Part shown: positions 9,429 to 19,746 of the stretch, piece after piece
How the letters are laid out: every line of letters starts with the position of its first letter
How positions within the stretch are numbered: the first letter of the stretch is position 1
Assembly: GCF_947490095.1 (NCBI RefSeq)
Contig: NZ_CANLFS010000011.1
Coordinates: 1 to 64,000, forward strand
Source of the DNA: an uncultured Halomonas sp.
GTDB lineage: Bacteria; Pseudomonadota; Gammaproteobacteria; Pseudomonadales; Halomonadaceae
Direction: 5' to 3'
Length of the DNA: 64,000 bases
Program-made: the position numbers and the translations under genes
The notes under the pieces: model-generated
Databases searched by the model: none
What the model saw: the letters and a program-made list of their open reading frames with translations, nothing else
What the model was told of the DNA's origin: nothing

Positions 9429-11381
9429 GTGACCCTGCTACGTCTGGAACAGCTGCAACTGGCTTATGGTACCCATGTGCTTCTCGATAGTGCCGACCTG
9501 GTGCTCGAGAAGGGCGAACGCCTGGCCCTGGTGGGACGCAACGGCACCGGCAAGTCGACCCTGTTGCGCCTGGTGGCCGGCGAGACCCTGCCCGATGGCG
9601 GCAACATCTGGCGCGCTCCCGGGCTCAAGATCGGTGTGCTGGATCAGGAGCTTCCCGAGGCCTCGGATCAGACCATCTTCGACATGGTGGCCGGTGGCCT
9701 GCCGGAGGCCGGTGATCTGCTCTCCGATTATCATCACCTGATTCATGAAGACGAGCCCGATATGCGCCGCATGTCCGAGCTGCAGACGCGGCTCGAGGCC
9801 ATCGACGGCTGGTCCTTCCACCAGCGCATCGATGTGGTGCTGACCCGCCTGGGGCTTCCCGCCGAGGCCGAGATGGCCTCGCTCTCGGGGGGCTGGCGCC
9901 GGCGTGTGGCGCTGGCCCGGGCGCTGGTGGCCGAGCCCGACCTGCTGCTGCTCGACGAACCCACCAACCATCTCGACCTCGATACCATCGCCTGGCTGGA
10001 GGAACAGCTGCTGGACTTCCGGGGGGCCGTGCTCTTCATCACCCACGACCGTGCCTTCCTGTCGAAGCTCGCCACGACGATTCTCGAGCTGGACCGCGGC
10101 CGCCTGGGGCGTTATCCCGGGGAATACGCCGCCTACCAGGCGCAGAAAAACCACGAGCTGGAAGTGGAGGCCCGCGAACACGCCGAGTTCGACAAGAAGC
10201 TGGCCCAGGAAGAGACCTGGATCCGTCAGGGGATCAAGGCCAGGCGGACCCGCAATGAGGGGCGCGTCAGGGCGCTGGAACAGCTGCGCCGTGAGCGTAG
10301 CGAGCGCCGTGAGCGTCAGGGCAAGGCCTCGCTTTCCGTGGACAGCGGCGAGCGTAGCGGCAAGCGGGTGGTGGGCCTCGAGCACGTCACCCAGCGCTTC
10401 GGCGATGAGGCGGTGGTGCGCGACCTCACCCTGGAGGTCCAGCGCGGCGATCGCATCGGCTTCATCGGACGCAACGGTGCCGGCAAGACGACGCTGCTCA
10501 AGATCCTGCTCGGGGAGCTCGAACCGAGCGAAGGCAAGGTGCAGTTCGGTACCAAGCTGCAGGTGGCCTACTTCGACCAGCTACGCGCCGGACTGGAGCC
10601 GGAGAAGACGGTGTATGACAACGTGGCCCAGGGCAGCGACCGCGTGACCGTGGGCGGCCGCGACCGTCATGTGATGAGCTACCTGCAGGACTTCCTGTTC
10701 ACGCCCGAGCGGGTGCGTCAGCCGGTCAAGGCGCTCTCGGGTGGCGAGTCCAACCGCCTGCTGCTGGCCAAGCTGTTTACGCAGCCCGCCAATGTGCTGG
10801 TACTGGATGAGCCGACCAACGACCTGGACGTGGAGACCCTGGAGCTGCTCGAGGAGCTGCTGCTCGGCTTCGATGGCACCTTGTTGCTGGTTTCCCACGA
10901 CCGGGCCTTCATGGACAACGTCGTTACCAGCGTGCTGGCCTTCGAGGGCGAGGGCCGGGTGCGAGAATATGTGGGGGGCTACAGCGACTGGGTGCGCCAG
11001 GGCGGCAGCCTGCCGCCGGCCCCCTGGGAAGGGGCGGCACGCCAGCATGCCGAACCGGTGGCGGAGGTGTCGTCAACGGAGACCGGGAGCCAGGCGCCTT
11101 CTGCGTCAGACCCGGCGCCGACGAGAAGCGGCGAGGCGAAGAAGCCGGTCAAGCTCTCGTACAAGCTGCAGCGCGAACTCGATGGACTGCCGGCCCGGAT
11201 CGAGCGGCTGGAGGAAGACGTCGCCGCATTCGAGGCCAGGGTAGGGGATCCGGCCTTCTATCAGCAGGAGGCCGGTGACGTGACGGCTACCCTGGACGCC
11301 CTCGCCGCGAGTCAGGCCGAGCTCGATGCGGCCATGGAGCGGTGGATGGAGCTGGAGGCGCTCGCCGCCGGGGACGCATGA
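9429..11381 (+). CDS. uup: ABC-F type ATPase Uup
   Basis: A soluble twin-ATPase protein of the ABC-F family that acts on ribosomes or branched DNA; E. coli uup mutants show altered transposon excision. Domain order is NBD1 with Walker A GRNGTGKST (about residues 37-45) and signature LSGGWRRRVALARAL, then a charged linker helix, NBD2 with GRNGAGKTT (about 347-355) and LSGGESNRLLLAK, and a C-terminal coiled coil (about 560-645) typical of Uup. Both Walker B motifs end in LLDEPTN/VLDEPTN. The start is GTG with AGAGAGG upstream. A hairpin terminator follows. Confidence 0.92.
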   Translation: MTLLRLEQLQLAYGTHVLLDSADLVLEKGERLALVGRNGTGKSTLLRLVAGETLPDGGNIWRAPGLKIGVLDQELPEASDQTIFDMVAGGLPEAGDLLSDYHHLIHEDEPDMRRMSELQTRLEAIDGWSFHQRIDVVLTRLGLPAEAEMASLSGGWRRRVALARALVAEPDLLLLDEPTNHLDLDTIAWLEEQLLDFRGAVLFITHDRAFLSKLATTILELDRGRLGRYPGEYAAYQAQKNHELEVEAREHAEFDKKLAQEETWIRQGIKARRTRNEGRVRALEQLRRERSERRERQGKASLSVDSGERSGKRVVGLEHVTQRFGDEAVVRDLTLEVQRGDRIGFIGRNGAGKTTLLKILLGELEPSEGKVQFGTKLQVAYFDQLRAGLEPEKTVYDNVAQGSDRVTVGGRDRHVMSYLQDFLFTPERVRQPVKALSGGESNRLLLAKLFTQPANVLVLDEPTNDLDVETLELLEELLLGFDGTLLLVSHDRAFMDNVVTSVLAFEGEGRVREYVGGYSDWVRQGGSLPPAPWEGAARQHAEPVAEVSSTETGSQAPSASDPAPTRSGEAKKPVKLSYKLQRELDGLPARIERLEEDVAAFEARVGDPAFYQQEAGDVTATLDALAASQAELDAAMERWMELEALAAGDA

Positions 11382-11383
11382 AC

Positions 11384-11405
11384 AAGGCGCCCCGTGGGGC
11401 GCCTT
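11384..11405. terminator. Terminator between uup and the convergent usp gene
   Basis: AAGGCGCCCC pairs perfectly with GGGGCGCCTT around a 2-base turn. The palindrome suits both convergent genes. The T-tract is short. Confidence 0.75.
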
Positions 11406-11430
11406 TCCCGAAGGGCGGGCAGAGGGGCGA

Positions 11431-11886
11431 TTACTCTGCGCTCTCTTCGCCTTTCTTGCCGACGCGCACGGCGAGCACATCGCACTGGGCGCCGTGAAGC
11501 ACGCCGGTGGAGGTGGAGCCCAGCAGCAGGGCGAAGCCGTGGCGGCCATGCGAGCCGACCACGATCAGGTCGACATCCTGCTCCTCGGCGAAGCGGTGGA
11601 TCTCGGTGTCGGGCATGCCGACCACCACGTGCTGGTCTTCCTTGGCCACATCGCCGTCGGCGATCTCGGCCAGGCGCTGCTTGGCATGTTCATCGAGCTG
11701 GTCCTGGATACTGGTCAGGTCCATGGGGATGTCACCGCCATAGGCGAACCCCAGCGGCTCCAGGGTGTGCATGATGGAAAGCTTGGCATGGTTGCGATCG
11801 GCAATCTGGTGGGCACGCTCCAGCACCCGGTGGGAATCCTTGGTCAGATCGACGGCGACCAGAACGTGGCGGTATTCGTTGCTCAT
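11431..11886 (-). CDS. Universal stress protein, UspA family
   Basis: A 151-residue single-domain Usp protein. It begins with the strand VLVAVDLTKDSHRVLERA, the usual nucleotide-pocket Asp included, and carries the glycine-rich nucleotide loop VVGSHGRHGFALLLGSTS near residues 111-128, followed by VLHGAQCDVLAVRV. The glycine pattern suggests the ATP-binding branch and resembles TeaD of Halomonas elongata, the Usp that regulates the ectoine transporter TeaABC. No tea transporter genes are adjacent, so that role is not claimed. It is convergent with uup. Confidence 0.88.
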   Translation of the reverse strand: MSNEYRHVLVAVDLTKDSHRVLERAHQIADRNHAKLSIMHTLEPLGFAYGGDIPMDLTSIQDQLDEHAKQRLAEIADGDVAKEDQHVVVGMPDTEIHRFAEEQDVDLIVVGSHGRHGFALLLGSTSTGVLHGAQCDVLAVRVGKKGEESAE

Positions 11887-12005
11887 GGGAGGGCTCCTCG
11901 ACGGGTGTCATTCGATAAAGGGAATGCCTTCACTCTAGGCCGGCTGGCTCGCCAAGACAACGGTCTATATCAACCATTTCGCATTAACTCGAAGGAGAAG
12001 CGCCG

Positions 12006-12536
12006 ATGATCTGGCTGTTCATCCTGTTGGCCATGTTGCTGGTGGCTTCGCCGGTGATGTGGCTCAAGCCTAGTCCGCGACAGAAGCGCGTGGCGGCCCT
12101 GCGCAATGCCGCCATGCAGCACGGACTCAAGGTGGCGCTGCGGGTGCCACCGCTGCATGGCGATACGGTGCCGATGCCGGCCTATCGGTGGCACTATCCG
12201 CCGCAGCGGCCGGGGCCTGATTTCATGCTGGTACGCGACTCCCATGCGGCCGACGCCCTCAAGCCTTTCGGCCACGGCTGGCGCTGGCGCAAGGAGCCGC
12301 TGCGGGGCCTGCCTGACGCACTGGAGGCCAGGCTCAAGCGGCTGGTGGAACGGCTGCCTCAGGATGCCCTGGTGGTGGAATCCGATACCGCCGCCTTGAC
12401 CCTGTGGTGGCATGAATCCCAGGGATTCGAGCGCTTCTCGACCTACCTGGAGGATTTTCAGGCCCTGCGCGATGGCCTGGCGGGGCGACCCGACAGTCCG
12501 CAGGTGTCGGGGCCGCCAGCGCCACCCCTGGTTTAA
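12006..12536 (+). CDS. Membrane-anchored conserved hypothetical protein
   Basis: A 176-residue protein with one N-terminal membrane helix (IWLFILLAMLLVASPVMWL, residues 2-20), then a basic motif KPSPRQKRVAALRNAAM that should stay in the cytoplasm, and a soluble domain with several Trp residues (RWHYPPQRPG, GHGWRWRKEPLRGLP). Proteins of this pattern occur next to usp or tRNA genes in Pseudomonas and Halomonas but have no known function. AAGGAGAAG precedes the ATG. Its end overlaps the convergent SlyA-type gene by 4 bases. Confidence 0.72.
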   Translation: MIWLFILLAMLLVASPVMWLKPSPRQKRVAALRNAAMQHGLKVALRVPPLHGDTVPMPAYRWHYPPQRPGPDFMLVRDSHAADALKPFGHGWRWRKEPLRGLPDALEARLKRLVERLPQDALVVESDTAALTLWWHESQGFERFSTYLEDFQALRDGLAGRPDSPQVSGPPAPPLV

Positions 12537-12985
12537 GGCTCGGCGGCAGTGTCGTCGCGGGCCTGCAGTGCCAGGCCATTATCCTCGATGCGTGACAGCA
12601 GCTCGGCCAGGGTGGCGATCTCGTCCGCGTCGAGGCCGGCCAACATCTCGTTGCGGGCCTCTCGCACCACATCATCGATACGCTCGAGCAGTGGTGTGGC
12701 GGCGGCGGTGAGATAGACGCGCTTGGTGCGGCGGTCCTGGCCGCAGGGCCGGCGCTCTACCAGCCCCTGCTCGGAGAGCTGGTCCAGGGTGCGGACCAGG
12801 GAGGGGGCCTCGACACCGATGACGCGGGCCAGGTCGCACTGAGGCTGGCCGTCACCCAGCCGCCACAGATGATAGAGCGTGACCCAGCGGGTCTGGGTCA
12901 GCCCCAGGGGGGCGAGGCGCTCATCGATGATCGCCCGCCACAGGCGGGGCAACCGGCCAAGCTGAAACCCGATATTCTCTTGCAT
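12533..12985 (-). CDS. slyA: MarR-family transcriptional regulator, SlyA type
   Basis: A 150-residue winged-helix regulator. The order of features follows SlyA: dimerisation helix FQLGRLPRLWRAIIDERL, then LTQTRWVTLYHL, the DNA-binding helices with VEAPSLVRTLDQLSEQGLVER, and the wing with DRRTKRVYLT. SlyA proteins counter H-NS silencing and respond to small aromatic ligands. I chose the ATG at 12985 (MQENIGFQLG) because GAAGG lies 8 bases before it; an upstream TTG also stays in frame. The target genes cannot be read from this window. Confidence 0.85.
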   Translation of the reverse strand: MQENIGFQLGRLPRLWRAIIDERLAPLGLTQTRWVTLYHLWRLGDGQPQCDLARVIGVEAPSLVRTLDQLSEQGLVERRPCGQDRRTKRVYLTAAATPLLERIDDVVREARNEMLAGLDADEIATLAELLSRIEDNGLALQARDDTAAEP

Positions 12986-13058
12986 TGGCAATGGGCCTTC
13001 GGTTCAGGAAATATACTTGAATTGTCGGAACCCGCCGCGTGGATTGCAAGCGGGCTTA

Positions 13059-14321
13059 TCATTCGCCTTCCCGTATAGTTGATACCGTTGTTGAGGCCGG
13101 CGTGTCGGTCGCATCGGCGTTGGCGTCGTTATTCTCGCTGGCATCTTGGCGTTCGGCCTCGGCGTGACCCCCGTCGTCATCGGGCTTGCCGTCGTCGGGA
13201 ACCAGGGACCGCCAGGCCAGCCCCGGCAGGCCTGCCGGCCGTCGTGGATTGCCATCGGCCAGGGTCGCCGTCTCATCCTCGGCGACGCGAAAGCGGATCA
13301 TTCCGATGCGCTGCCCGCCCTCGGTCATCACGTCGATACGCCAGCGTCCTGCCGGCGTATCGGGGAAGTTCCGCTTATGGCTCCAGGCGCGATAGCCCGC
13401 CTCGCGCCCCCCATCGATCACCAGCGGGATGCGGTCGACCTCCTCACCATCGTGGCGCCACACATGGTAGATCTCTTCGCGCAGCCCGCGTGGCGCATGA
13501 ATCGCCGTATAGGCGAAGAGCCCCTGCTGGTTCAGCGCCTCGGGCGTGAGGCGTTGCTCGCCTCTGGGTTCCCGTGCGGCCACATCGAAGCTCGGCGAGA
13601 GCGCCGTGGCGGCGATCCACAGGCTGGCCGGTGGCACCCAGAGGCGTCCCAGCCAGGCGGCGCCGGCCAGGGGCAGCAACAGGGTGAGCGCCATCAGCCA
13701 GCGTCGCCCACGTTGGTTGGCGGTGAGGTGAAGCAGGCTCGGCAGGCTGAACAACAGCATGGCGGCGATGGCCAGCAGGAGGCTCTGGTAGGTCGTCAGA
13801 TGGAGCAGTGTCGGCAGGGTGACCAGCACGACCAGGAAGACGCACTGGGCGTGAAAGGCGAAGTAGAGCCAGCGCAGCCGCTCGGCGACTCGATAGTAGA
13901 GCGGGTCGATGATGGAGAACAGCGCCATGCCGATCACCAGCAGGGTAAACAATGCCTGTCCGCTGCTCCAGACCGTGGTCGCCAGCAGGAAAGGCAAGCA
14001 GAAGAACAGCGTTTCCTGATGGATCATCTGGGCGATGAATTGGGTGACTCCCTGGGCCAGGGTGGGATGGCGGCGTCGCGCCAGGAGTCGCCCGATCACG
14101 CTCTCGGATAGCAGCAGCAGCCAGGCGCCGAGCATCCCCAGCGCGAGCAGCGCGCCGAGCCACTGCTGGCGCTCTGCCAGGAAGAAACTACCGAGCCCCG
14201 CGGCGAATGCGATGGGGGGCCATAGCCCGCTCCAGGGGCGCAGCCGCCGCACCAGCCCCTCGGCATGAGCCTGCAGGCGGGTGACATGGCCGGAGGGTGG
14301 CGTATTGTTGGCAGAGGGCAT
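13059..14321 (-). CDS. DUF5924/DUF2914 membrane protein
   Basis: A 420-residue inner-membrane protein with about seven to eight hydrophobic segments over residues 30-235, then a soluble domain (about 250-370). The C-terminal domain, with IYHVWRHDGEEVDRIPLVIDGG and GRWRIDVMTEGGQRIGMIRFRV, is a DUF2914-type beta-sandwich that in related proteins faces the periplasm. The tail (375-420) is low-complexity, rich in D, A and T. Function is unknown. It is divergent from fadBA, and the 173-base gap between them holds the PsrA-like site. Confidence 0.78.
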   Translation of the reverse strand: MPSANNTPPSGHVTRLQAHAEGLVRRLRPWSGLWPPIAFAAGLGSFFLAERQQWLGALLALGMLGAWLLLLSESVIGRLLARRRHPTLAQGVTQFIAQMIHQETLFFCLPFLLATTVWSSGQALFTLLVIGMALFSIIDPLYYRVAERLRWLYFAFHAQCVFLVVLVTLPTLLHLTTYQSLLLAIAAMLLFSLPSLLHLTANQRGRRWLMALTLLLPLAGAAWLGRLWVPPASLWIAATALSPSFDVAAREPRGEQRLTPEALNQQGLFAYTAIHAPRGLREEIYHVWRHDGEEVDRIPLVIDGGREAGYRAWSHKRNFPDTPAGRWRIDVMTEGGQRIGMIRFRVAEDETATLADGNPRRPAGLPGLAWRSLVPDDGKPDDDGGHAEAERQDASENNDANADATDTPASTTVSTIREGE

Positions 14322-14459
14322 TCGCGTATCCGCTGGGCTGACCGACTCGGTAAACCCGCTACTTTACCAGCATTGGCCGGTGCCACGTTTCCACGGTGAT
14401 ATCCGATTCCTCGGGCAAGAGACTTGACGTGGGGACCCGGCTGAACCAAGCTGTGGGTA

Positions 14460-14477
14460 TTCAAACGGCCGTATGAA
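14460..14477. promoter_or_regulatory. PsrA-like operator before fadB
   Basis: TTCAAACGGCCGTATGAA is a near-perfect 18-bp palindrome (16 of 18 positions symmetric) ending 17 bases before the fadB start. Its arms match the TTCAAAC...GTTTGAA form known for PsrA, the TetR-type repressor of beta-oxidation in Pseudomonas and relatives. This suggests fadBA is repressed until long-chain acyl-CoA or fatty acid is present. The psrA gene itself is not in the window. Confidence 0.62.
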
Positions 14478-14494
14478 ATCGGGAGATTCGCGGA

Positions 14495-16672
14495 ATGATC
14501 TATCAGGGCAATGCCATCACGGTAGTGCGCGGCGATGATGATATCGCCACGCTGACCTTCGATCTGCAGGATGAGTCGGTCAACAAGCTTTCCGGCGCGG
14601 TGGTCACGGAGCTGGAGGAGGCCATCGAGGCGCTCCGTAACGAGAGCGGCGTGGCGGGGCTGTTGCTCGCCAGCGCCAAGGAAGCCTTTATCGTCGGTGC
14701 CGACATTACCGAGTTCCAGGTGATGTTCGGCAAGGGTGCCGACTTCCTGGAACCCATGCTGATGCGGATCCATGGGCTCTTCAACACCATCGAGGACCTG
14801 CCGTTTCCCACCGTGACCGCCATCAACGGGCTGGCGCTGGGGGGAGGCTGCGAAGTGCTGCTGACCACCGACTTCCGGGTAATGAGTGAGTCGGCTCAGA
14901 TCGGCCTGCCGGAGACTCAGCTGGGCATCCTCCCGGGGTGGGGCGGCTGTGTGCGGCTGCCGCGCCTGATCGGCGCCGACAATGCCATCGAGTGGATCGC
15001 CGGCGGCACCCAGAATCGGGCCGATGCCGCCCTGAAGATGGGCGCCGTGGACGCCGTCGTGCCGGCCGAGCAACTGGAAGCCGCGGCCCGGGATATCCTG
15101 GCCCGGGCCATTGCCGGAGAGCTGGATTATCACGCGCGTCGTGAGGAGAAGCGCCAGCCCCTCAAGCTGGGCCCCATCGAGCAGATGATGGCCTTCGAAA
15201 CGGCCAAGGGGTTCGTGGCCGGCAAGGCGGGCCCGCATTATCCGGCGCCGGTGGAAGCGATCAAGGTGATCCAGAAGGGCGCCGGAGAGACGCGTGACCG
15301 GGCTCAGGCCATCGAGGCCAAGGCCTTCGTCAAGCTGGCGATGACCGATGTCGCCTTCAACCTTGTCGGCCTGTTCATGAACGACCAGGTCGTCAAGAAG
15401 AAGGGCAGCCGTTACGAGAAGCAGGCCTCTCCGGTGACCCAGGCCGCCGTGCTGGGTGCCGGCATCATGGGCGGTGGCATCGCCTATCAGAGTGCTTCCA
15501 AGGGCACGCCCATCCTGATGAAGGACATCAAGGACGATGCCATCGAGCTGGGCCTCAAGGAGGCGCGCAAGCTGTTCACCAAGCAGGTCGAGCGTGGCAA
15601 GCTCTCCTCCGCGAAGATGGCCGAGCGACTCGGTAATATCCGGCCGACCCTCTCCTACGGTGACTTCGGCCATGTCGACCTGGTGGTCGAGGCGGTCGTC
15701 GAGAATCCCAAGGTCAAGGATGCGGTGTTGACCGAGGTGGAAGGCGAGGTCAGCGAAGAGACCATATTGGCCTCCAATACGTCCACGATCTCCATCAACC
15801 AGCTGGCGGCCAATCTCAAGCGCCCCGCGAACTTCTGCGGGATGCACTTCTTCAATCCGGTGCATCGCATGCCGCTGGTCGAGGTGATTCGCGGCGAGCA
15901 GACCAGCGACGCCGCCGTGGCCGCGACCGTGGCCTATGCCCGGGCCATGGGCAAGACGCCGATCGTGGTCAACGACTGCCCGGGCTTTCTGGTCAACCGC
16001 GTGCTCTTCCCCTACTTCGGTGGCTTCAGCTTGCTGATGGAGCAGGGCGCCGACTTCCACCGGGTCGACAAGGTCATGGAAACGTTCGGCTGGCCCATGG
16101 GGCCTGCCTATCTGCTCGACGTGGTGGGCATGGATACCGCGGTTCACGCCGGCGAGGTAATGGCCAAGGGCTTCCCCGAGCGCATGGGCAGCCTGGGTGG
16201 CGAGGGCGAGAAGAGCGCCATTCAGCTGATGTACGAGAATCAGCGCCTGGGGCAGAAGAACGCCAAGGGCTTCTACGCCTACGAGGAAGACCGCAAGGGC
16301 AAGCCCAAGAAGGTGCGTGACGAGGCCGCCATCGAGCTGGTCAAGGGCGTGGCCAAGGAGAGTCGTGAATTCAGCGACGAGGACATCATCGCCCGGATGA
16401 TGGTGCCGCTGTGTCTGGAAGCCGTGCGCTGCCTGGAGGATGACATCGTTGGCAGCCCGGCCGAGGCCGACATGGCGTTGATCTACGGCATCGGTTTCCC
16501 GCCCTTCCGCGGGGGGGCGCTGCGCTATATCGATGCCATGGGAGCCCAGGCCTTCGTCGCCCAGGCCGACGCGCTGGCGGAGGAACTGGGTGCCCTCTAC
16601 GCGCCCACCGACAAGCTTCGCGAGATGGCCGCCGCCGGCGAGCGCTTCTATCCCACACCGGCCCAGGCCTGA
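14495..16672 (+). CDS. fadB: Fatty acid oxidation complex alpha subunit
   Basis: Multifunctional beta-oxidation enzyme: enoyl-CoA hydratase, isomerase and 3-hydroxyacyl-CoA dehydrogenase, forming an alpha2-beta2 complex with FadA. The 725-residue product has the normal FadB length. The N-terminal crotonase domain shows [10 protein letters not shown] and [11 protein letters not shown]; the NAD-binding domain starts at [17 protein letters not shown] (about residue 320); then [17 protein letters not shown] and two C-terminal dehydrogenase repeats. A GGGAGA site precedes the ATG. fadA follows after 27 bases in one operon. Confidence 0.96.
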   Translation: MIYQGNAITVVRGDDDIATLTFDLQDESVNKLSGAVVTELEEAIEALRNESGVAGLLLASAKEAFIVGADITEFQVMFGKGADFLEPMLMRIHGLFNTIEDLPFPTVTAINGLALGGGCEVLLTTDFRVMSESAQIGLPETQLGILPGWGGCVRLPRLIGADNAIEWIAGGTQNRADAALKMGAVDAVVPAEQLEAAARDILARAIAGELDYHARREEKRQPLKLGPIEQMMAFETAKGFVAGKAGPHYPAPVEAIKVIQKGAGETRDRAQAIEAKAFVKLAMTDVAFNLVGLFMNDQVVKKKGSRYEKQASPVTQAAVLGAGIMGGGIAYQSASKGTPILMKDIKDDAIELGLKEARKLFTKQVERGKLSSAKMAERLGNIRPTLSYGDFGHVDLVVEAVVENPKVKDAVLTEVEGEVSEETILASNTSTISINQLAANLKRPANFCGMHFFNPVHRMPLVEVIRGEQTSDAAVAATVAYARAMGKTPIVVNDCPGFLVNRVLFPYFGGFSLLMEQGADFHRVDKVMETFGWPMGPAYLLDVVGMDTAVHAGEVMAKGFPERMGSLGGEGEKSAIQLMYENQRLGQKNAKGFYAYEEDRKGKPKKVRDEAAIELVKGVAKESREFSDEDIIARMMVPLCLEAVRCLEDDIVGSPAEADMALIYGIGFPPFRGGALRYIDAMGAQAFVAQADALAEELGALYAPTDKLREMAAAGERFYPTPAQA

Positions 16673-17878
<1,206 letters not shown>

Positions 17879-17904
17879 CGTCAGCATCGACTTGATGCAG
17901 GACA

Positions 17905-17935
17905 CAGCGACGGCGCCCTCGGGGCGCCGTCGCTG
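17905..17935 (+). terminator. Terminator of fadBA
   Basis: CAGCGACGGCGCCC pairs perfectly with GGGCGCCGTCGCTG around a 3-base loop, followed by TTTGGGT. It lies 26 bases after fadA and marks the left edge of the amine island. Confidence 0.85.
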
Positions 17936-17950
17936 TTTGGGTCTCAATAT

Positions 17951-17987
17951 TGTCCCAATGCGCCACACACTGTAGCAGGGTGAAACA
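17951..17987. promoter_or_regulatory. Two putative enhancer sites for the sigma-54 activator, upstream of qhpA
   Basis: Two 17-bp dyads lie side by side: TGTCCCAATGCGCCACA (17951-17967) and TGTAGCAGGGTGAAACA (17971-17987). Both follow TGT-N2-CA-N3-N4-ACA and their centres are 20 bp apart, so they lie on the same DNA face. The first matches 13 of 17 positions of the dyad at 28291-28307 before the aldehyde dehydrogenase gene. TGTCCC...GGGACA-type dyads are typical of AcoR-like sigma-54 activators. The promoter candidate lies about 100 bases downstream. Confidence 0.55.
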
Positions 17988-18074
17988 TCATTTTTGGTTC
18001 AAGGCAGCACGGAACCTGGACAATTAAGAAGGAGAGCTTTACAGCACCTTGATTTTTAGTGATAAGGCTCATAG

Positions 18075-18090
18075 TGGCCTGACTTTTTCA
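18075..18090 (+). promoter_or_regulatory. Candidate -24/-12 (sigma-54) promoter of the qhp operon
   Basis: TGGCCTGACTTTTTCA fits the sigma-54 pattern TGGCACG-N4-TTGCA at the -24 element and at most of the -12 element; the expected -12 GC is TC. The gap from GG to the -12 C is the standard one. It lies 75-90 bases before qhpA and about 100 bases after the paired enhancer dyads. The imperfect -12 keeps the confidence low. No other gene is visible in 17936-18164. Confidence 0.4.
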
Positions 18091-18164
18091 TAGCCTGGCC
18101 AGGAGGAGCCGTTTTGTCTCCTTCCTCGATAATTCGGCGACAATAACAAATGGGAGAGACTGCC

Positions 18165-19736
18165 TTGAAGATGCTATCCCCAACGCATGGCCTGTGTGTC
18201 GCGGCCTTGGCGCTTACTCCTTTGGGTGCTGCCATGGCTTCAGCCTCCGGTCAGACACTGATCGACCAACACTGTTCGGCCTGCCACCAGGCTAATGATG
18301 AAGCGGGTACCTGGCGCCGTATCAGTCAACAACGCAAGACGCCCGAGGGTTGGGATATGACGCTGGCACGCATGCAGGTCATGCACGGAGTCGAAGTACC
18401 CATTGAGGCACGTCGCGATATCGTCAAGTATCTGGCCGATACTCAAGGCCTTGCTCCTGAGGAGAGTGCAGGTCAACGTGCTCTGATAGAGCGTCGCCTC
18501 AACCGTGTGGAGTCCTTCGACCACCCTACCTACCAGGAAATGTGTGCGCGCTGTCATACGGGGGGCCGCGCTCAACTACAGCGGCGAGCCGAGGGGGAGT
18601 GGGAGTATCTTGTGCACTTCCACGTGGGGCAGTTCCAAACTATGGAATACCAGTCCATGGCACGGGATCGCGACTGGTTCGGTATTGCCTTGAATGAAAT
18701 TGCTCCCTGGCTCGCCGAGACGCAGAGCCTGGAGAGTGAGTCCTGGGATGCCTGGCAGCAAGCCAAACACCATGACCCTGAAGGTGACTGGCAGCTCTGG
18801 GGCTACTGGCCCGGGGAGGGCAGTTTTTATGCAGATGTTAGCGTGACCTCTGGCGAAGATCAGGATGCTTATACGTTAACGCTGGATGGAGCCTTCACAG
18901 ACGGCCGTGAACTCGAGGGAGACGGCCAAGCCATCGTTTATACCGGCTACGAGTGGCGCGCTAACTTGACGCTCAATGGACGTGATTTCAAGCAGGTACT
19001 TGACTTCTCTCAGGAGGAGCCTACTGGGCGCATCTTCGACAATCATGATGATGCTTTAGGCATGCAGGTCACAATGCTGCCCCAAGAGGCAGGTGAGGCC
19101 GAACTGGTGGCGAGCTTACCAGCCTCTCTCAAGGCCGGTGAGCGTCATCGTCTGGTACTTCTGGGGCATGGGCTTGATGAAGGCGAGATTTATTTGGGTG
19201 ATCAGGTAGCTCTCCATGAGGTAGTGGAGCGTAGCTCACACCGCTTAGTAATGGACGTCGAGGTTGACCGCGAGCTTACGCCTGGCTGGCTACCGGTAAC
19301 GGTTGGCGAGAGCCGTGGTGACGAGCTGCTTGCAGGCTATCAGCGGGTTGATCGCCTGAAGGTAAGCCCGGAGCTTGGGGTAGCGCGAATCGGTAACGAA
19401 AACACACCATCAGTCAGCGGTGTGTTTTCCGCTATTGGCTATACGCAGGTGGGCGACGAGACTCTCTCTCTGGGACAGGTGCCGGTACGCTGGAGCGTCG
19501 CTCCATGGGATGACATCGCCGAGCAAGACGAGGACGTGAAGTTTGCCGGCGTTATGGATGCCGCTACTGGTATCTTCAGTCCCGCCGGTGCTGGCCCTAA
19601 CCCCCAACGGCAGTACAACGCCAATAGCGTAGGCAATCTTCGCGTAAAGGCGGCTGTGGAGGGACAGCCTGAGGTGCAGGACGAGTCGCAATTAATCGTT
19701 ACCGTGCAGCGCTGGAACAATCCCCCGCTTCGTTAA
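18165..19736 (+). CDS. qhpA: Quinohemoprotein amine dehydrogenase, diheme alpha subunit
   Basis: Largest subunit of the periplasmic QHNDH, which oxidises primary amines to aldehydes plus ammonia and passes electrons through two c-type hemes. The 523-residue product has a signal peptide (hydrophobic core about residues 8-24, ending near AMASASG), heme site CSACH at residues 37-41 and heme site CARCH at 127-131, then the beta-rich domains that make up the rest of the 60-kDa subunit. I chose TTG at 18165 because GGGAGAG lies 6 bases upstream and the signal peptide then begins MKML; an in-frame ATG at 18150 lacks a ribosome site. First gene of qhpA-D-C-B-F-E. Confidence 0.9.
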   Translation: MKMLSPTHGLCVAALALTPLGAAMASASGQTLIDQHCSACHQANDEAGTWRRISQQRKTPEGWDMTLARMQVMHGVEVPIEARRDIVKYLADTQGLAPEESAGQRALIERRLNRVESFDHPTYQEMCARCHTGGRAQLQRRAEGEWEYLVHFHVGQFQTMEYQSMARDRDWFGIALNEIAPWLAETQSLESESWDAWQQAKHHDPEGDWQLWGYWPGEGSFYADVSVTSGEDQDAYTLTLDGAFTDGRELEGDGQAIVYTGYEWRANLTLNGRDFKQVLDFSQEEPTGRIFDNHDDALGMQVTMLPQEAGEAELVASLPASLKAGERHRLVLLGHGLDEGEIYLGDQVALHEVVERSSHRLVMDVEVDRELTPGWLPVTVGESRGDELLAGYQRVDRLKVSPELGVARIGNENTPSVSGVFSAIGYTQVGDETLSLGQVPVRWSVAPWDDIAEQDEDVKFAGVMDAATGIFSPAGAGPNPQRQYNANSVGNLRVKAAVEGQPEVQDESQLIVTVQRWNNPPLR

Positions 19737-19746
19737 GGAGGTCATT

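Noticed and set aside
18150..18164. ATG at 18150 as start of qhpA
   Set aside because: No ribosome site precedes it and it would put acidic residues before the signal peptide; TTG at 18165 has GGGAGAG at the right distance. The ATG cannot be fully excluded.
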